A stretch of DNA of 20,996 bases from Pseudobdellovibrionaceae bacterium (GCA_913774795.1 CAJYIL010000472.1:1-20996); one strand, 5' to 3'; positions 13,239 through 20,608 are shown, counted from the first letter of the stretch. The notes: generated from the letters alone by a model not told the origin. Made by a program: numbers and translations.

Positions 13239-13357
13239 ACGGACACATGTCGTAAGGTCGCTCGAAGCCATGGCGGGCTGTAAACCCGAGAGGTTCACGA
13301 CCAAGGAAATCAGGACAGCGAAATCGGAGAACCGCTTTCCCTCAAGCCGCAGAAACC
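13239..13357. other. Structured non-coding segment between the small peptide gene and murB
   Basis: No gene is supported here. A local fold is possible: GGTCG (13256-13260) with CGACC (13298-13302), enclosing CGGG/CCCG around the 7-nt loop CTGTAAA. The 3' arm of the inverted repeat follows. No T-run marks a terminator for either the peptide gene or murB. Confidence 0.4.
13289..13334 (+). repeat. 3' arm of imperfect inverted repeat flanking the small peptide gene
   Basis: This arm contains AGAGGTTC (13289-13296), ATCAGG (13309-13314) and AAATCGGAGAACCG (13321-13334), each complementary to the 5' arm at 13055-13093 in the matching order. It begins 50 bp after the peptide stop codon and ends 23 bp before the murB stop. 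No target-site duplication is seen outside the two arms. Confidence 0.75.
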
Positions 13358-14311
13358 TCAACCCCAGTCGCCTAGATAGACGACTTCCGTCTTGAGCGCG
13401 AGGCCCGCTTTCGCCTTCACCGTCGCCTGCACATGCTTGATGACGCCGTCGATGTCGCGCGCGGTGGCGTCGCCGGTGTTGACGATGAAGTTTGCGTGTT
13501 TCATCGAGACCTGCGCTCCGCCGATCGTGAAACCCTTGAGCCCGGCGGCTTCGATCTCGCGGCCACTCGATGTGCCGGGAGGATTTTTGAAAACGGAACC
13601 ACACGACGGCATGTCGAGGGGCTGTTTACCCAAACGAGTTTTGTTCGCCGCCTTCACGCGCTCGAGAACATCAGCCGACGGAACCAAAGGCCACGAGAGA
13701 CCCACACGCGTGATGATGCCCGGTTGCCAACCGTTGCAATGGCGATAGGCCCACTCGACTTCGTCACGTAGGTAACGGCGAATGCCGCCGTCCGGTTTCA
13801 AGACTTCGAACCAATCCGTGAACTCGACGAACTCGCGTGGCTTCATTTGCTCAGCGACGCCCGCGTTCATGACAACACCGCCGCCGACATCGCCAGGTAA
13901 ACCGGCGAGAAAAAGAGCGGGTTCGAGTTTGTGCTTCAGGAAAATCTTTAAGAGCTCTGATTTCGATGTGCCCGACAGACACTCGATCTCAAGCCTTGAC
14001 TCGCGCGATTCGTTAACGGCCTCGGCATCTGCGGCGCCCGCGCGCTGCTCGGGAGGTGTCGCCTCGCGCACGGAGACAATCGCCGAAGAAAACTTTCGCA
14101 AACTAATGGTCAAGCCTCGAACGCCGCGATCGCTCACGAGCACGTTCGAGCCTCCGCTCAAAACAGTGACTGGCAGCGAACGCGAAGAGGCCCAGGCCAA
14201 AGCATCACGCAGCTCATCGATGGAACGAGGGCGCGCCAGAAAGTCGGCGGTTCCGCCAACCAGCCATGATGTTAACGAGCGGAGTGAAACGTTCTCTTCG
14301 ATTTCGATCAC
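13358..14311 (-). CDS. murB: UDP-N-acetylenolpyruvoylglucosamine reductase MurB
   Basis: MurB is the FAD- and NADPH-dependent enzyme that reduces UDP-GlcNAc-enolpyruvate to UDP-MurNAc, the second committed step of peptidoglycan synthesis. The 317-residue protein has the FAD-binding motifs LSGGSNVLVSDRGVRGL (51-67) and GLPGDVGGGVVMNAG (138-152), the catalytic serine block SCGSVFKNP (S239), and a final glutamate in TEVVYLGDWG (E309). Its length and lack of the extra E. coli-type C-terminal domain suggest a type II MurB. Residues 83-108 are an unusual acidic/alanine insertion (PPEQRAGAADAEAVNESRES). The GTG start overlaps the murC stop by 4 bp, so it is coupled to murC. No terminator is visible downstream, where the opposite-strand peptide module lies. 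Confidence 0.93.
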   Translation of the reverse strand: MIEIEENVSLRSLTSWLVGGTADFLARPRSIDELRDALAWASSRSLPVTVLSGGSNVLVSDRGVRGLTISLRKFSSAIVSVREATPPEQRAGAADAEAVNESRESRLEIECLSGTSKSELLKIFLKHKLEPALFLAGLPGDVGGGVVMNAGVAEQMKPREFVEFTDWFEVLKPDGGIRRYLRDEVEWAYRHCNGWQPGIITRVGLSWPLVPSADVLERVKAANKTRLGKQPLDMPSCGSVFKNPPGTSSGREIEAAGLKGFTIGGAQVSMKHANFIVNTGDATARDIDGVIKHVQATVKAKAGLALKTEVVYLGDWG

Positions 14312-15684
14312 GTGCGGGGCTTTCCGCCCATCACTTCAAGGACGGACATGCCGAGTTTCCAGACGTCACCTGCGCCCAACGTGACAAGAATATCGCCATC
14401 GCGAAGTTCAGAGCGAATCCGCGCCACGCGATCGACCGTCGATGGCAAGTGTTCAACCGATGAAGGCGCTGAGCCCGAGGCTGAAACCTCCGCGGCCAAA
14501 CGTTCACCCGTCACGTTCTTCAAAGGCTGCTCGCCCGCCGCGTAGACATCGCAAACGAAAAGTTTATCGGCGCCGCCGAAACAGGAGACGAACTGATCCC
14601 AAACAAGATGCGTTCGTGAAAAGCGATGGGGTTGAAACACCGTGACCAAACGACGTGACGGAAATTTTTCTTTAAACGCCGCGAGCACCGCCGACACTTC
14701 CGTGGGGTGGTGACCGTAGTCATCGTAGATGTCGACAGAGCCCGCCGCGCCCTTTAACTGGAAGCGGCGGTCGACGCCGCGGAATCCCTCAAGTCCCTCG
14801 GCGCAAACCGAAAACGGAATCCCGGCTTCAAGTGCGCAGGCCAAAGCCGCGCACGCGTTCAGCGCATTGTGACGACCCGGGATCGACAAGTTGAACCCAC
14901 CCAATTTTTCTTCACCGCGGTAAACGGTATACGAACCTTTTGATCCTTCGAGACGCAAATCACAACCTTCGGAGAATCCGTAGAACAAAACTCGTTTCCC
15001 GAAATCAGCGAAAGTTTCCCGCACTGCCGGATCATCTCCGCACACGATCGCGAGCCCATAGAACGGAGTTCGCATCGCGAAGTCGAAGAAGGCTTTCTTC
15101 AGCTGCGCGACTGTTCCGTAGTAATCGAGGTGATCGTTATCGATGTTCGTGACAACGACCATCTCGGGCGACAAGCGCGAGAACGAGCCGTCAGATTCAT
15201 CGGCCTCGGCGATGAGCCACTCACCCTGGCCAAGCAACGCGGTCGATTTGATCAGATCGAGGCGCCCTCCGACGACGATCGTCGGTTGAGTCCCCGCTTG
15301 CATAAAGATGGATGCAGTCAACGATGTCGTCGTCGTTTTACCGTGTGAGCCACCGATCGCGATGCCGCGTTTTAAACGCATCATCTCCGCCAATGCTTCC
15401 GCGCGAGGGATTAACGGAATCTTGCGCGAACGAGCTTCCCGGAACTCCGGGTTATCAGGTCGTACCGCTGAGGAATAAACGACGACCTCGGCGTCGGCGA
15501 CATTCTCGGCCGCATGACCGATCGTGACCGCGACACCCATGGCTTTGAGCCGAGCGGTATTCGCGTTCTCAGACAAATCTGATCCGCTGACCTGCCCGCC
15601 CATGTTTCGCAAAAGTTCGGCGAGACCGCACATGCCGATTCCGCCAATTCCGATGAAGTGAACTTTTGCTTGGGCTAGTCTCAT
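14308..15684 (-). CDS. murC: UDP-N-acetylmuramate-L-alanine ligase MurC
   Basis: MurC is the ATP-dependent ligase that adds L-alanine to UDP-MurNAc, starting the peptide stem. The 458-residue protein shows the Mur ligase domain order: a Rossmann-type N-terminus VHFIGIGGIGMCGLAELL (8-25), the ATP P-loop GGSHGKTTTT (111-120), the central EADESDGSF and NIDNDHLDYYG motifs, and the C-terminal DYGHHPTEVSAVL and FQPHRFSRT blocks specific to MurC. Length is normal and no key residue is missing. It overlaps murG upstream and murB downstream by 4 bp each, so ftsW-murG-murC-murB behaves as one coupled transcript. Confidence 0.96.
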   Translation of the reverse strand: MRLAQAKVHFIGIGGIGMCGLAELLRNMGGQVSGSDLSENANTARLKAMGVAVTIGHAAENVADAEVVVYSSAVRPDNPEFREARSRKIPLIPRAEALAEMMRLKRGIAIGGSHGKTTTTSLTASIFMQAGTQPTIVVGGRLDLIKSTALLGQGEWLIAEADESDGSFSRLSPEMVVVTNIDNDHLDYYGTVAQLKKAFFDFAMRTPFYGLAIVCGDDPAVRETFADFGKRVLFYGFSEGCDLRLEGSKGSYTVYRGEEKLGGFNLSIPGRHNALNACAALACALEAGIPFSVCAEGLEGFRGVDRRFQLKGAAGSVDIYDDYGHHPTEVSAVLAAFKEKFPSRRLVTVFQPHRFSRTHLVWDQFVSCFGGADKLFVCDVYAAGEQPLKNVTGERLAAEVSASGSAPSSVEHLPSTVDRVARIRSELRDGDILVTLGAGDVWKLGMSVLEVMGGKPRT

Positions 15685-16757
15685 ACCGATGCACCTGCGA
15701 CCAAACGCTCGGCGATTTTTTCGGCGGCGTTCGGATATTGAAATTTGACGACGTTTTGCTCGTAGCGAGCGATGAGAGAACGGTCGTCGCGAAAGCGCTT
15801 CAAAATCTCTCTGAACGACGTCGCGGTCAACTCAGATTGCAAGCACACCATCGCGGCGTCGGCCTTGGCCAGCACTTCGGCGTTTTTGCGTTGGTGATCA
15901 TCAGCGGCCGTCGGTAGCGGAATGAAGATCGCAGCTTTGCGGCATGCGCAGATTTCTGCGACCGTCGAGGCGCCCGAGCGGCAAACAACCAAGTCGGCCC
16001 AGGCATAACGTTGATCCATATCGTGGAGATACTCGTGAACGGAAACGCCCGATCCTTCGTAGGCGGCCACCGCCGCCGCGTAATCGTGGGGCCCCGTTTG
16101 ATGAACGACTTCGATTCCTGACATCCACGACGATCCTTCGCGCAAGGCTTCAGGCATCAGCTTATTAATGAAGCGCGCCCCTTGCGATCCGCCGAAAACG
16201 AGAATGCGCAAGGGCACCGAGGCCGCGCGCGGAACCGGCAGCATTGTCGACCGAACCGGAAGACCGCTCATCGACACTCGTCGTGACGGCAAGTGTGCAC
16301 CGGCTTCCTCGAAGACGAGCAGAGCTTCGTCAACTCGGCGAGCCAGCATGCGGTTCGCGAGACCCGGGTGCGCGTTAGGCTCCCAAATCAAAGTGCGATA
16401 TCCCAATAACGAGGCGACAAATAAAATCGGGCCCGAGGCAAATCCGCCGACCCCGAGGACGGCAACCGGCTTTAGAGAGCGCAACACTCGCCACGCTTCT
16501 AAAAACGCGAGAGGCAAGGTCACCAGCGTTTTCAAGCGGGTTAATAAGCCGACCGAGTGATGAAGCTTCCCAACCGGAATCACTTTGAGCGGAAAGCCTT
16601 CGCGCGGTACAATTTTTTCTTCCAGCCCGCCCGTTGCGCCGACAAAGGTGACTCTCACGTCAGGATACAGTTTCTCGACCGCACGTGCGATGGCAACGCC
16701 CGGATAAATGTGGCCGCCCGTTCCTCCGCCCGCAATGATGACGTTTCCTTTGATCAC
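15681..16757 (-). CDS. murG: UDP-GlcNAc:lipid I N-acetylglucosaminyltransferase MurG
   Basis: MurG transfers GlcNAc to lipid I to make lipid II on the cytoplasmic face of the inner membrane. The 358-residue GT-B glycosyltransferase has the N-terminal GGGTGGHIYPG (10-20), the middle GGFASGP and WEPNAHPGLANR acceptor-binding blocks, GGSQGARFIN, and the C-terminal donor-binding region CRSGASTVAEICA with IPLPTAADDHQRKNAE. The usual EQN of the last block is replaced by DHQRKNA, a common variant. The start codon is GTG, overlapping the ftsW stop (GTGA); the end overlaps the murC start by 4 bp. All of this is typical for the division and cell wall cluster. Confidence 0.96.
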   Translation of the reverse strand: MIKGNVIIAGGGTGGHIYPGVAIARAVEKLYPDVRVTFVGATGGLEEKIVPREGFPLKVIPVGKLHHSVGLLTRLKTLVTLPLAFLEAWRVLRSLKPVAVLGVGGFASGPILFVASLLGYRTLIWEPNAHPGLANRMLARRVDEALLVFEEAGAHLPSRRVSMSGLPVRSTMLPVPRAASVPLRILVFGGSQGARFINKLMPEALREGSSWMSGIEVVHQTGPHDYAAAVAAYEGSGVSVHEYLHDMDQRYAWADLVVCRSGASTVAEICACRKAAIFIPLPTAADDHQRKNAEVLAKADAAMVCLQSELTATSFREILKRFRDDRSLIARYEQNVVKFQYPNAAEKIAERLVAGASV

Positions 16758-17995
16758 GGCCGCGCACTCCGGCGAGCCGTTGCGACCGAGCGCGAAGCCG
16801 AGCGCATCAAGCGCTCAGCACGCTTGCCGACCGGGATTGCACCGCGCTCGGTGCGCTCGACGTTCAGAAGCATTCCGAACAAGAAGCCCATCATCATCAA
16901 CGAAGATCCACCGTAAGAGAGAAATGGCAACGTCAGACCCTTCGTCGGAAGAAGACCCATGACGACGCCCATGTTGATGAACACGCTGAAGCCAAATGTC
17001 AGCGAAAGACCGAGCGCCAACACTTTTGCGAAACGATCTTCTGAGCGCGCTGCCAATTGAAGACCGCGGAAGACGACGTAACCGTACAAAGAGACAACGA
17101 TCAAGAAACCAAGGAAGCCCATTTCTTCGCCGAGAACGGCCATCGTGAAATCGGTGTGCGCTTCGGGGAGGAAGAACAGCTTCCCCTGCCCTTGGCCAAG
17201 TCCCGCTCCAGTCAGACCACCTGATTGAAACGAAAGCATCGACTGGATGACCTGAAACCCTTTTTTGTCGGCATCGGCCCAAGGATCTAAAAACGCGAGA
17301 ACGCGCGCACGCCGGTAAGCGACGTTCATGACCAAAAAGTAGAACGCGGGCAATGCCACTGAGAAGGCCGCAATGAGCACACGCCAAGGGAGACCGAACG
17401 CAAACAAAATGCAGACGAAAACGGCTGAGCAGATCGCAAATGATCCGAAGTCAGGCTGGCGCAAAACCAAGAGTAAAGGAATGCAGAGAAGCGCTGCTTT
17501 CGCAGGCCACTCCGCTTTTCCGAGATCGAAGCGACGCGAGAAATACGTCGCGAGCAAAAGCGACAACGAAATCTTCAAGAGCTCCGAGGGTTCGAACACG
17601 AGTCCGCCGGGGAGATTCAACCAACGAGCCGCACCGCCGGCGCGAATGCCGAGACCGGGCACCATCGTCGCCGCGACTCCGAGCGCGGCGGCAAGCCACA
17701 TGAGCCATCCGTATTTTTCGATGTAGCGAAACGGAATCATGGCGGTAAAAATTAAAACTCCGACCGTCACGCAACCAAAGAAAAGTTGGCGCTTGAAAAA
17801 GTAGAGTCCGTCGCCGCGTGATTCGATCGCGAAGATGAAACTCGACGAGTAAACTTGAACGAGACCGATTCCGATAAGGGCAAGAATGGCGAGCAAGAGG
17901 CCGCGATCTAGACGAGCCAAGGGTTGAGTCCTCACAGATGATTGTTCAGACCAAAGTTTACGCTGGAGCGCTCGAGGAGGTCCACTTGGCGTCAC
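16754..17995 (-). CDS. ftsW: SEDS-family septal peptidoglycan polymerase FtsW
   Basis: FtsW is the SEDS glycosyltransferase that polymerises septal peptidoglycan with its partner penicillin-binding protein. About ten membrane segments are visible from RGLLLAILALIGIGLVQVYS onward. SEDS landmarks include GGAARWLNLPGGLVFEPSEL, the loop AHTDFTMAVLGEEMGF, and LPFLSYGGSSLMMMGFLFG near the end. The start is uncertain: the frame is open to an ATG at 18124 inside the divergent GNAT gene. GTG at 17995 (AGG 6 nt upstream) and GTG at 17935 are more plausible; the latter would leave only 10 residues before the first membrane segment. An ATG at 18076 would still overlap the GNAT start. ftsW heads this cluster; the genes usually before it (mraY, murD) are absent and a divergent GNAT gene occupies that place. 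Confidence 0.9.
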   Translation of the reverse strand: MTPSGPPRALQRKLWSEQSSVRTQPLARLDRGLLLAILALIGIGLVQVYSSSFIFAIESRGDGLYFFKRQLFFGCVTVGVLIFTAMIPFRYIEKYGWLMWLAAALGVAATMVPGLGIRAGGAARWLNLPGGLVFEPSELLKISLSLLLATYFSRRFDLGKAEWPAKAALLCIPLLLVLRQPDFGSFAICSAVFVCILFAFGLPWRVLIAAFSVALPAFYFLVMNVAYRRARVLAFLDPWADADKKGFQVIQSMLSFQSGGLTGAGLGQGQGKLFFLPEAHTDFTMAVLGEEMGFLGFLIVVSLYGYVVFRGLQLAARSEDRFAKVLALGLSLTFGFSVFINMGVVMGLLPTKGLTLPFLSYGGSSLMMMGFLFGMLLNVERTERGAIPVGKRAERLMRSASRSVATARRSARP

Positions 17996-18065
17996 CAAGA
18001 CCTGGTACTGCGTCGAGGTCCTACGATTGCTTGACCTAACCAAGCGATCGACTGACCTTTGGTCT

Positions 18066-18542
18066 ATGACGACCATTCGACCTGCGACTCCCGACGATGT
18101 CCCGACGATCTTAGAACTCATCAAAGCTTTGGCGGAGTTTGAAAAACTCAGTCACGAAGTCGTCGCCACTGAAGACCAACTTCGCTCAACATTGTTTGGC
18201 GAAAGGCCCGCCGCCGAAGTTTTGATTTGTGAGGTCGACTCAAAGCCTGCCGGCTTTGCGCTGTTCTTCACCAACTACTCGACGTTTCTCGCCAAGCCGG
18301 GCATTTACCTCGAAGACCTTTTCATCAAACCCGACATGCGTTCGCACGGCTTAGGTAAGAAGATGCTGATTGAACTTGCACGAATTGCGCTCGCCCGTGA
18401 TTGCGGACGCTTGGAGTGGTCTGTTCTCGATTGGAATACGCGCGCGCGCAAGTTTTATGAAGAGCTCGGAGCGATCCCGATGACCGAATGGACGGTGCAC
18501 CGAGTAACTGGATCTGCTTTGACCTCACTCGCCTCGCTATAA
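18066..18542 (+). CDS. GNAT-family N-acetyltransferase (diamine acetyltransferase-like)
   Basis: A 158-residue acetyltransferase using acetyl-CoA. The start IRPATPDDVPTILELIKALAEFEKL is the GNAT beta1-alpha1 region as found in the SAT (spermidine/spermine acetyltransferase)-like subgroup. GFALFFTNYSTFL and IYLEDLFIKPDMRSHGLGKKML give motif A with the R-S-H-G-L-G-K pyrophosphate loop, and LEWSVLDWNTRARKFYEELGA is motif B. The tight match to the SAT-like pattern suggests a small amine or amino-acid analogue as substrate, but the true substrate is unknown. The ATG at 18066 is chosen because homology starts there; an upstream TTG at 18027 adds 13 unconvincing residues. It is divergent from ftsW and shares the upstream region with it. 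Confidence 0.82.
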   Translation: MTTIRPATPDDVPTILELIKALAEFEKLSHEVVATEDQLRSTLFGERPAAEVLICEVDSKPAGFALFFTNYSTFLAKPGIYLEDLFIKPDMRSHGLGKKMLIELARIALARDCGRLEWSVLDWNTRARKFYEELGAIPMTEWTVHRVTGSALTSLASL

Positions 18543-18611
18543 ACGAGGTCTATCGGCGCAATCGAGAGCCTCTATCAATGAGCCCTAAAACCTCAAGACT
18601 TCTTCAAAAAT

Positions 18612-18628
18612 CGTCTCGGTGCGAGACG
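18612..18628 (+). other. Short perfect hairpin between the GNAT and thioredoxin genes
   Basis: CGTCTCG (18612-18618) and CGAGACG (18622-18628) pair perfectly around GTG. There is no T-run after it, so termination after the GNAT gene is not certain. It lies just before a possible -35 box (TTGCCA at 18635) for the thioredoxin gene. Confidence 0.4.
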
Positions 18629-18691
18629 TACACCTTGCCAACATTCAGGGCCGAGTTCACATTGAAGAAAGCTTTAGAAGGAGTCATTCAA

Positions 18692-19018
18692 ATGGCAGGC
18701 AATATCAATAGCGCATCTGATTCTTCATTCGACACAGACGTTCTCAAAGGCCAAGAGCCGGTGCTCGTCGATTTCTGGGCGGAGTGGTGCGGTCCTTGTA
18801 AAGCGCTCGCCCCAAAACTCGAAGAGATCGCGGGCGAGATGACAGGTAAAGCGAAGATCGTAAAAGTCGACGTCGACGCCAATCCTGACACGGCATCGAA
18901 GTACGGCGTGCGTGGTATCCCGACGCTCGTTCTTTTCAAAGGCGGCAAAGAAGTCGGCCGTCTCGTCGGTAACCAACCCAAAGATGCGATCGTCAATCTC
19001 TTGAAAGATCACCAGTAA
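18692..19018 (+). CDS. trxA: Thioredoxin
   Basis: A 108-residue protein disulfide reductase of the cytosol, reduced by thioredoxin reductase. The active site is WAEWCGPCK (C33, C36) and the cis-proline motif GIPT follows (GVRGIPTLVLFKGGK). The layout FDTDVLKGQEPVLVDFWAEW, KIVKVDVDANPDTASKYGV and GNQPKDAIVNLL is that of classical thioredoxin 1. The start at 18692 is set by GAAGGAG about 10 nt upstream and by the family length; an open frame back to 18488 lacks homology. A weak TTGCCA (18635-18640), 17 bp, CACATT (18658-18663) pair may be its promoter. Its TAA stop touches the only possible start (ATC) of the next gene. Confidence 0.95.
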   Translation: MAGNINSASDSSFDTDVLKGQEPVLVDFWAEWCGPCKALAPKLEEIAGEMTGKAKIVKVDVDANPDTASKYGVRGIPTLVLFKGGKEVGRLVGNQPKDAIVNLLKDHQ

Positions 19019-19743
19019 TCGATCCCGTTTTTAAACAAACATACGAAGTTTACTCCTTCCTTGTCTCTCGGCAAGGAAGACTTTCTCTCTACGGTCTCCT
19101 CAATGTCCTCCAGGACGCCTCTCTCGCCCACGCCCAACTCTTAGGTCACGGCATCCGCGCCACGAACGAGAGAAAAGCCCTTTGGGTTCTCACCCGTCAA
19201 AAAGTCGCCATGCGTGAGTGGCCGAGATGGAACGATCGCCTTCGCGTCGAAACTTGGGTTCGCCCCGCAGACGGTGCGTTCATCGTCCGCGATTACGCTC
19301 TTTACGACGAAAAAGGGGTTCTGATCGGAGAAGCCTCCACCTCGTGGCTTAGGCTCAGTCTCGACACCCACAAACCGATTCGTGAAGCGATCACCGATGT
19401 CTCGACCGGTTCGGGACGCTGTTCGTTTGATGCCGAGAAAATTCCCGTGCGCAACGACGGCGTGACGACCTTAGCTAGATTCGAGGTTCGCAACAGCGAC
19501 ATCGATGGCAATCAGCACGTCAATAATACGCGCTACTCGCAGTGGGTGCTCGACGCTCTTCCGATCGCGTCTCATGGGCAGTACGTGCTCGACGAATACA
19601 GCGTCAATTTCTTAAGCGAAACCCGTTTAGGAGACATGATCGAGGTTCAATCGCTTCAGGATGAGGGCTATTACCACGGTCGTCGAATCAGTGATGGCAA
19701 AATCGTTTTCACCGTTCACTTGAAGGCCCACGAGCGCGCCTGA
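19018..19743 (+). CDS. Acyl-ACP thioesterase-like double hotdog protein, start codon unclear
   Basis: An acyl-ACP thioesterase-type protein (PF01643-like), which would release fatty acids from acyl carrier protein in the cytosol. The first hotdog shows RQGRLSLYGLLNVLQDASLA, then ALWVLTRQKVAMREWPRW, NDRLRVETW, and FIVRDYALYDEKG. The second has FEVRNSDIDGNQHVNNTRYS, where the conserved Asp, Asn and His of these enzymes lie. Recognisable homology begins near 19060, but the first ATG is at 19210, inside the conserved WVLTRQKVAM block. The frame is open from 18973 with no ATG, GTG or TTG before 19210. The only near-cognate start is ATC at 19018, arranged TAATC with the thioredoxin stop where TAATG would be normal. 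So 19018 is a proposal; a base change, a rare ATC start, or a sequencing error are possible. Starting at 19210 would give a damaged 177-residue product. Confidence 0.62.
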   Translation: MDPVFKQTYEVYSFLVSRQGRLSLYGLLNVLQDASLAHAQLLGHGIRATNERKALWVLTRQKVAMREWPRWNDRLRVETWVRPADGAFIVRDYALYDEKGVLIGEASTSWLRLSLDTHKPIREAITDVSTGSGRCSFDAEKIPVRNDGVTTLARFEVRNSDIDGNQHVNNTRYSQWVLDALPIASHGQYVLDEYSVNFLSETRLGDMIEVQSLQDEGYYHGRRISDGKIVFTVHLKAHERA

Positions 19744-19759
19744 CCTCACCGCTTGTGCC

Positions 19760-19789
19760 TTGACGCAACGGTCTCGGTCGAGATGCAAT
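19760..19789 (+). promoter_or_regulatory. Promoter-like sequence of the small secreted protein operon, possibly leaderless
   Basis: TTGACG (19760-19765) and TGCAAT (19784-19789) are separated by 18 bp. The -10 box ends 7 nt before the ATG at 19797, so the transcript would begin at or beside the start codon. AAGG at 19791-19794 is too close to be a normal Shine-Dalgarno. Confidence 0.45.
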
Positions 19790-19796
19790 CAAGGCG

Positions 19797-20219
19797 ATGC
19801 GAACACTTTTTGTTTTCCTGATTCTGTTGGCGGCACCACTCGCACATGCGGGCTGGGGCGAAACGTTTTCTTTCAACCTCGATAAAGGCGATTCACCTGG
19901 CTGCATCAAAGTGAGCTACGTGACGACATCTTACGAATTCCCAAATCTCGAAAACGGAGTGGTCACGAGCGTGCGCTTCTTCTACTCGAAGAAATCGCAC
20001 GGTGATGTAACCGAGAATTCTCCATTCCAAGATGCACGACCTGAGCAAGATGAAAACGGGAGCCAGACCGTGAGCCCGAATGAGTTCTGCGGCTTTGCTC
20101 CGGGTCGCTATTTCTTTAAGTACGGTTTGTACGATGCCGACGATCAACTGCTCGAATTTATGAACGACGACACCTGGAGCCAGTACGGCAATTCAGTCGA
20201 AGTCGAGGACGCACCATGA
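19797..20219 (+). CDS. Small secreted protein, first of a tandem paralogue pair
   Basis: A 140-residue exported protein. Residues 1-18 form a signal peptide (hydrophobic core FVFLILLAAPLA, cleavage after AHA). The mature part has FSFNLDKGDSPGCIKVSYVT, SVRFFYSKKSHGDVTE, SPNEFCGFAPGRYFFKYGL and DDQLLEFMNDDTW, suggesting a small beta-sandwich with two cysteines likely disulfide-linked. No family is recognised. The next gene encodes a clearly related protein with the same motif order, so the two arose by tandem duplication. The end overlaps the next start by 4 bp (ATGA). It is the first gene of a three-gene coupled operon. Confidence 0.78.
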   Translation: MRTLFVFLILLAAPLAHAGWGETFSFNLDKGDSPGCIKVSYVTTSYEFPNLENGVVTSVRFFYSKKSHGDVTENSPFQDARPEQDENGSQTVSPNEFCGFAPGRYFFKYGLYDADDQLLEFMNDDTWSQYGNSVEVEDAP

Positions 20220-20608
20220 TGTTTCTCGCGAGCCTTGTCGCGAGCGCCCTCGCCGCGACCCCGACGGTCACTAGCTTTCAATTCATTATCGAGCCCGCGT
20301 CTGTCGCCGGTTGCGTGCAACTCACCTACGCGACAGCTGCACAAAATTTTCCGGCCGGTGTTGCGAACATTCGCTTCTTTTACGCGAATGGGGCCTCTTC
20401 GTCGGTCACTGAGTCATCTTCGTCTTTTCTCTCTACCGTGAAATACGACTCCCACGGGAACATGTCGCTTGCGCCGATTAAATTCTGCGGTCTCACGAAG
20501 GGCCACACCTCTTTCAAATATGGCCTGATTGACAAATCAGGAACTTTGCTCGAGTTCATGGCCGAATCCGAATTCAATCCCGACACCAACGGAGTCGACA
20601 TCCCATGA
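20216..20608 (+). CDS. Small secreted protein, second of a tandem paralogue pair
   Basis: A 130-residue exported protein related to the one encoded just upstream. Residues 1-14 are a short signal peptide (MMFLASLVASALAA). The shared pattern is GCVQLTYAT (against GCIKVSYVT), ANIRFFYANG (against TSVRFFYSKK), SSVTESSSSF (against GDVTENSPFQ), IKFCGLTKGHTSFKYGLID (against NEFCGFAPGRYFFKYGLYD) and GTLLEFMAE (against DQLLEFMND). Both cysteines are conserved. Sequences have diverged well beyond recent duplication, so the two probably do different but related jobs. Start and stop each overlap a neighbouring gene by 4 bp. Family and role unknown. Confidence 0.78.
   Translation: MMFLASLVASALAATPTVTSFQFIIEPASVAGCVQLTYATAAQNFPAGVANIRFFYANGASSSVTESSSSFLSTVKYDSHGNMSLAPIKFCGLTKGHTSFKYGLIDKSGTLLEFMAESEFNPDTNGVDIP

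Noticed and set aside
13256..13303. tRNA-like look: GGTCG...CGACCA with a CTGTAAA loop (Tyr-like anticodon GTA)
   Set aside because: Only 48 nt, with no D-arm, a broken T-stem and only a 4-bp anticodon stem; a normal tRNA-Tyr is class II with a long variable arm.
13230..13604. - strand frame ending with a signal-peptide-like stretch (RFSDFAVLISLVVNLSGLQPA)
   Set aside because: It begins inside murB in another frame, has no start codon near the hydrophobic stretch, and stops 13 residues after it.
17980..18124. Extension of ftsW to ATG 18124
   Set aside because: It would overlap the divergent GNAT coding region by 59 bp and adds an Arg/Ser-rich sequence unlike any FtsW N-terminus.
18488..18691. 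N-terminal extension of the thioredoxin frame
   Set aside because: The extension overlaps the GNAT gene and shows no homology; GAAGGAG and the family length fix the start at 18692.
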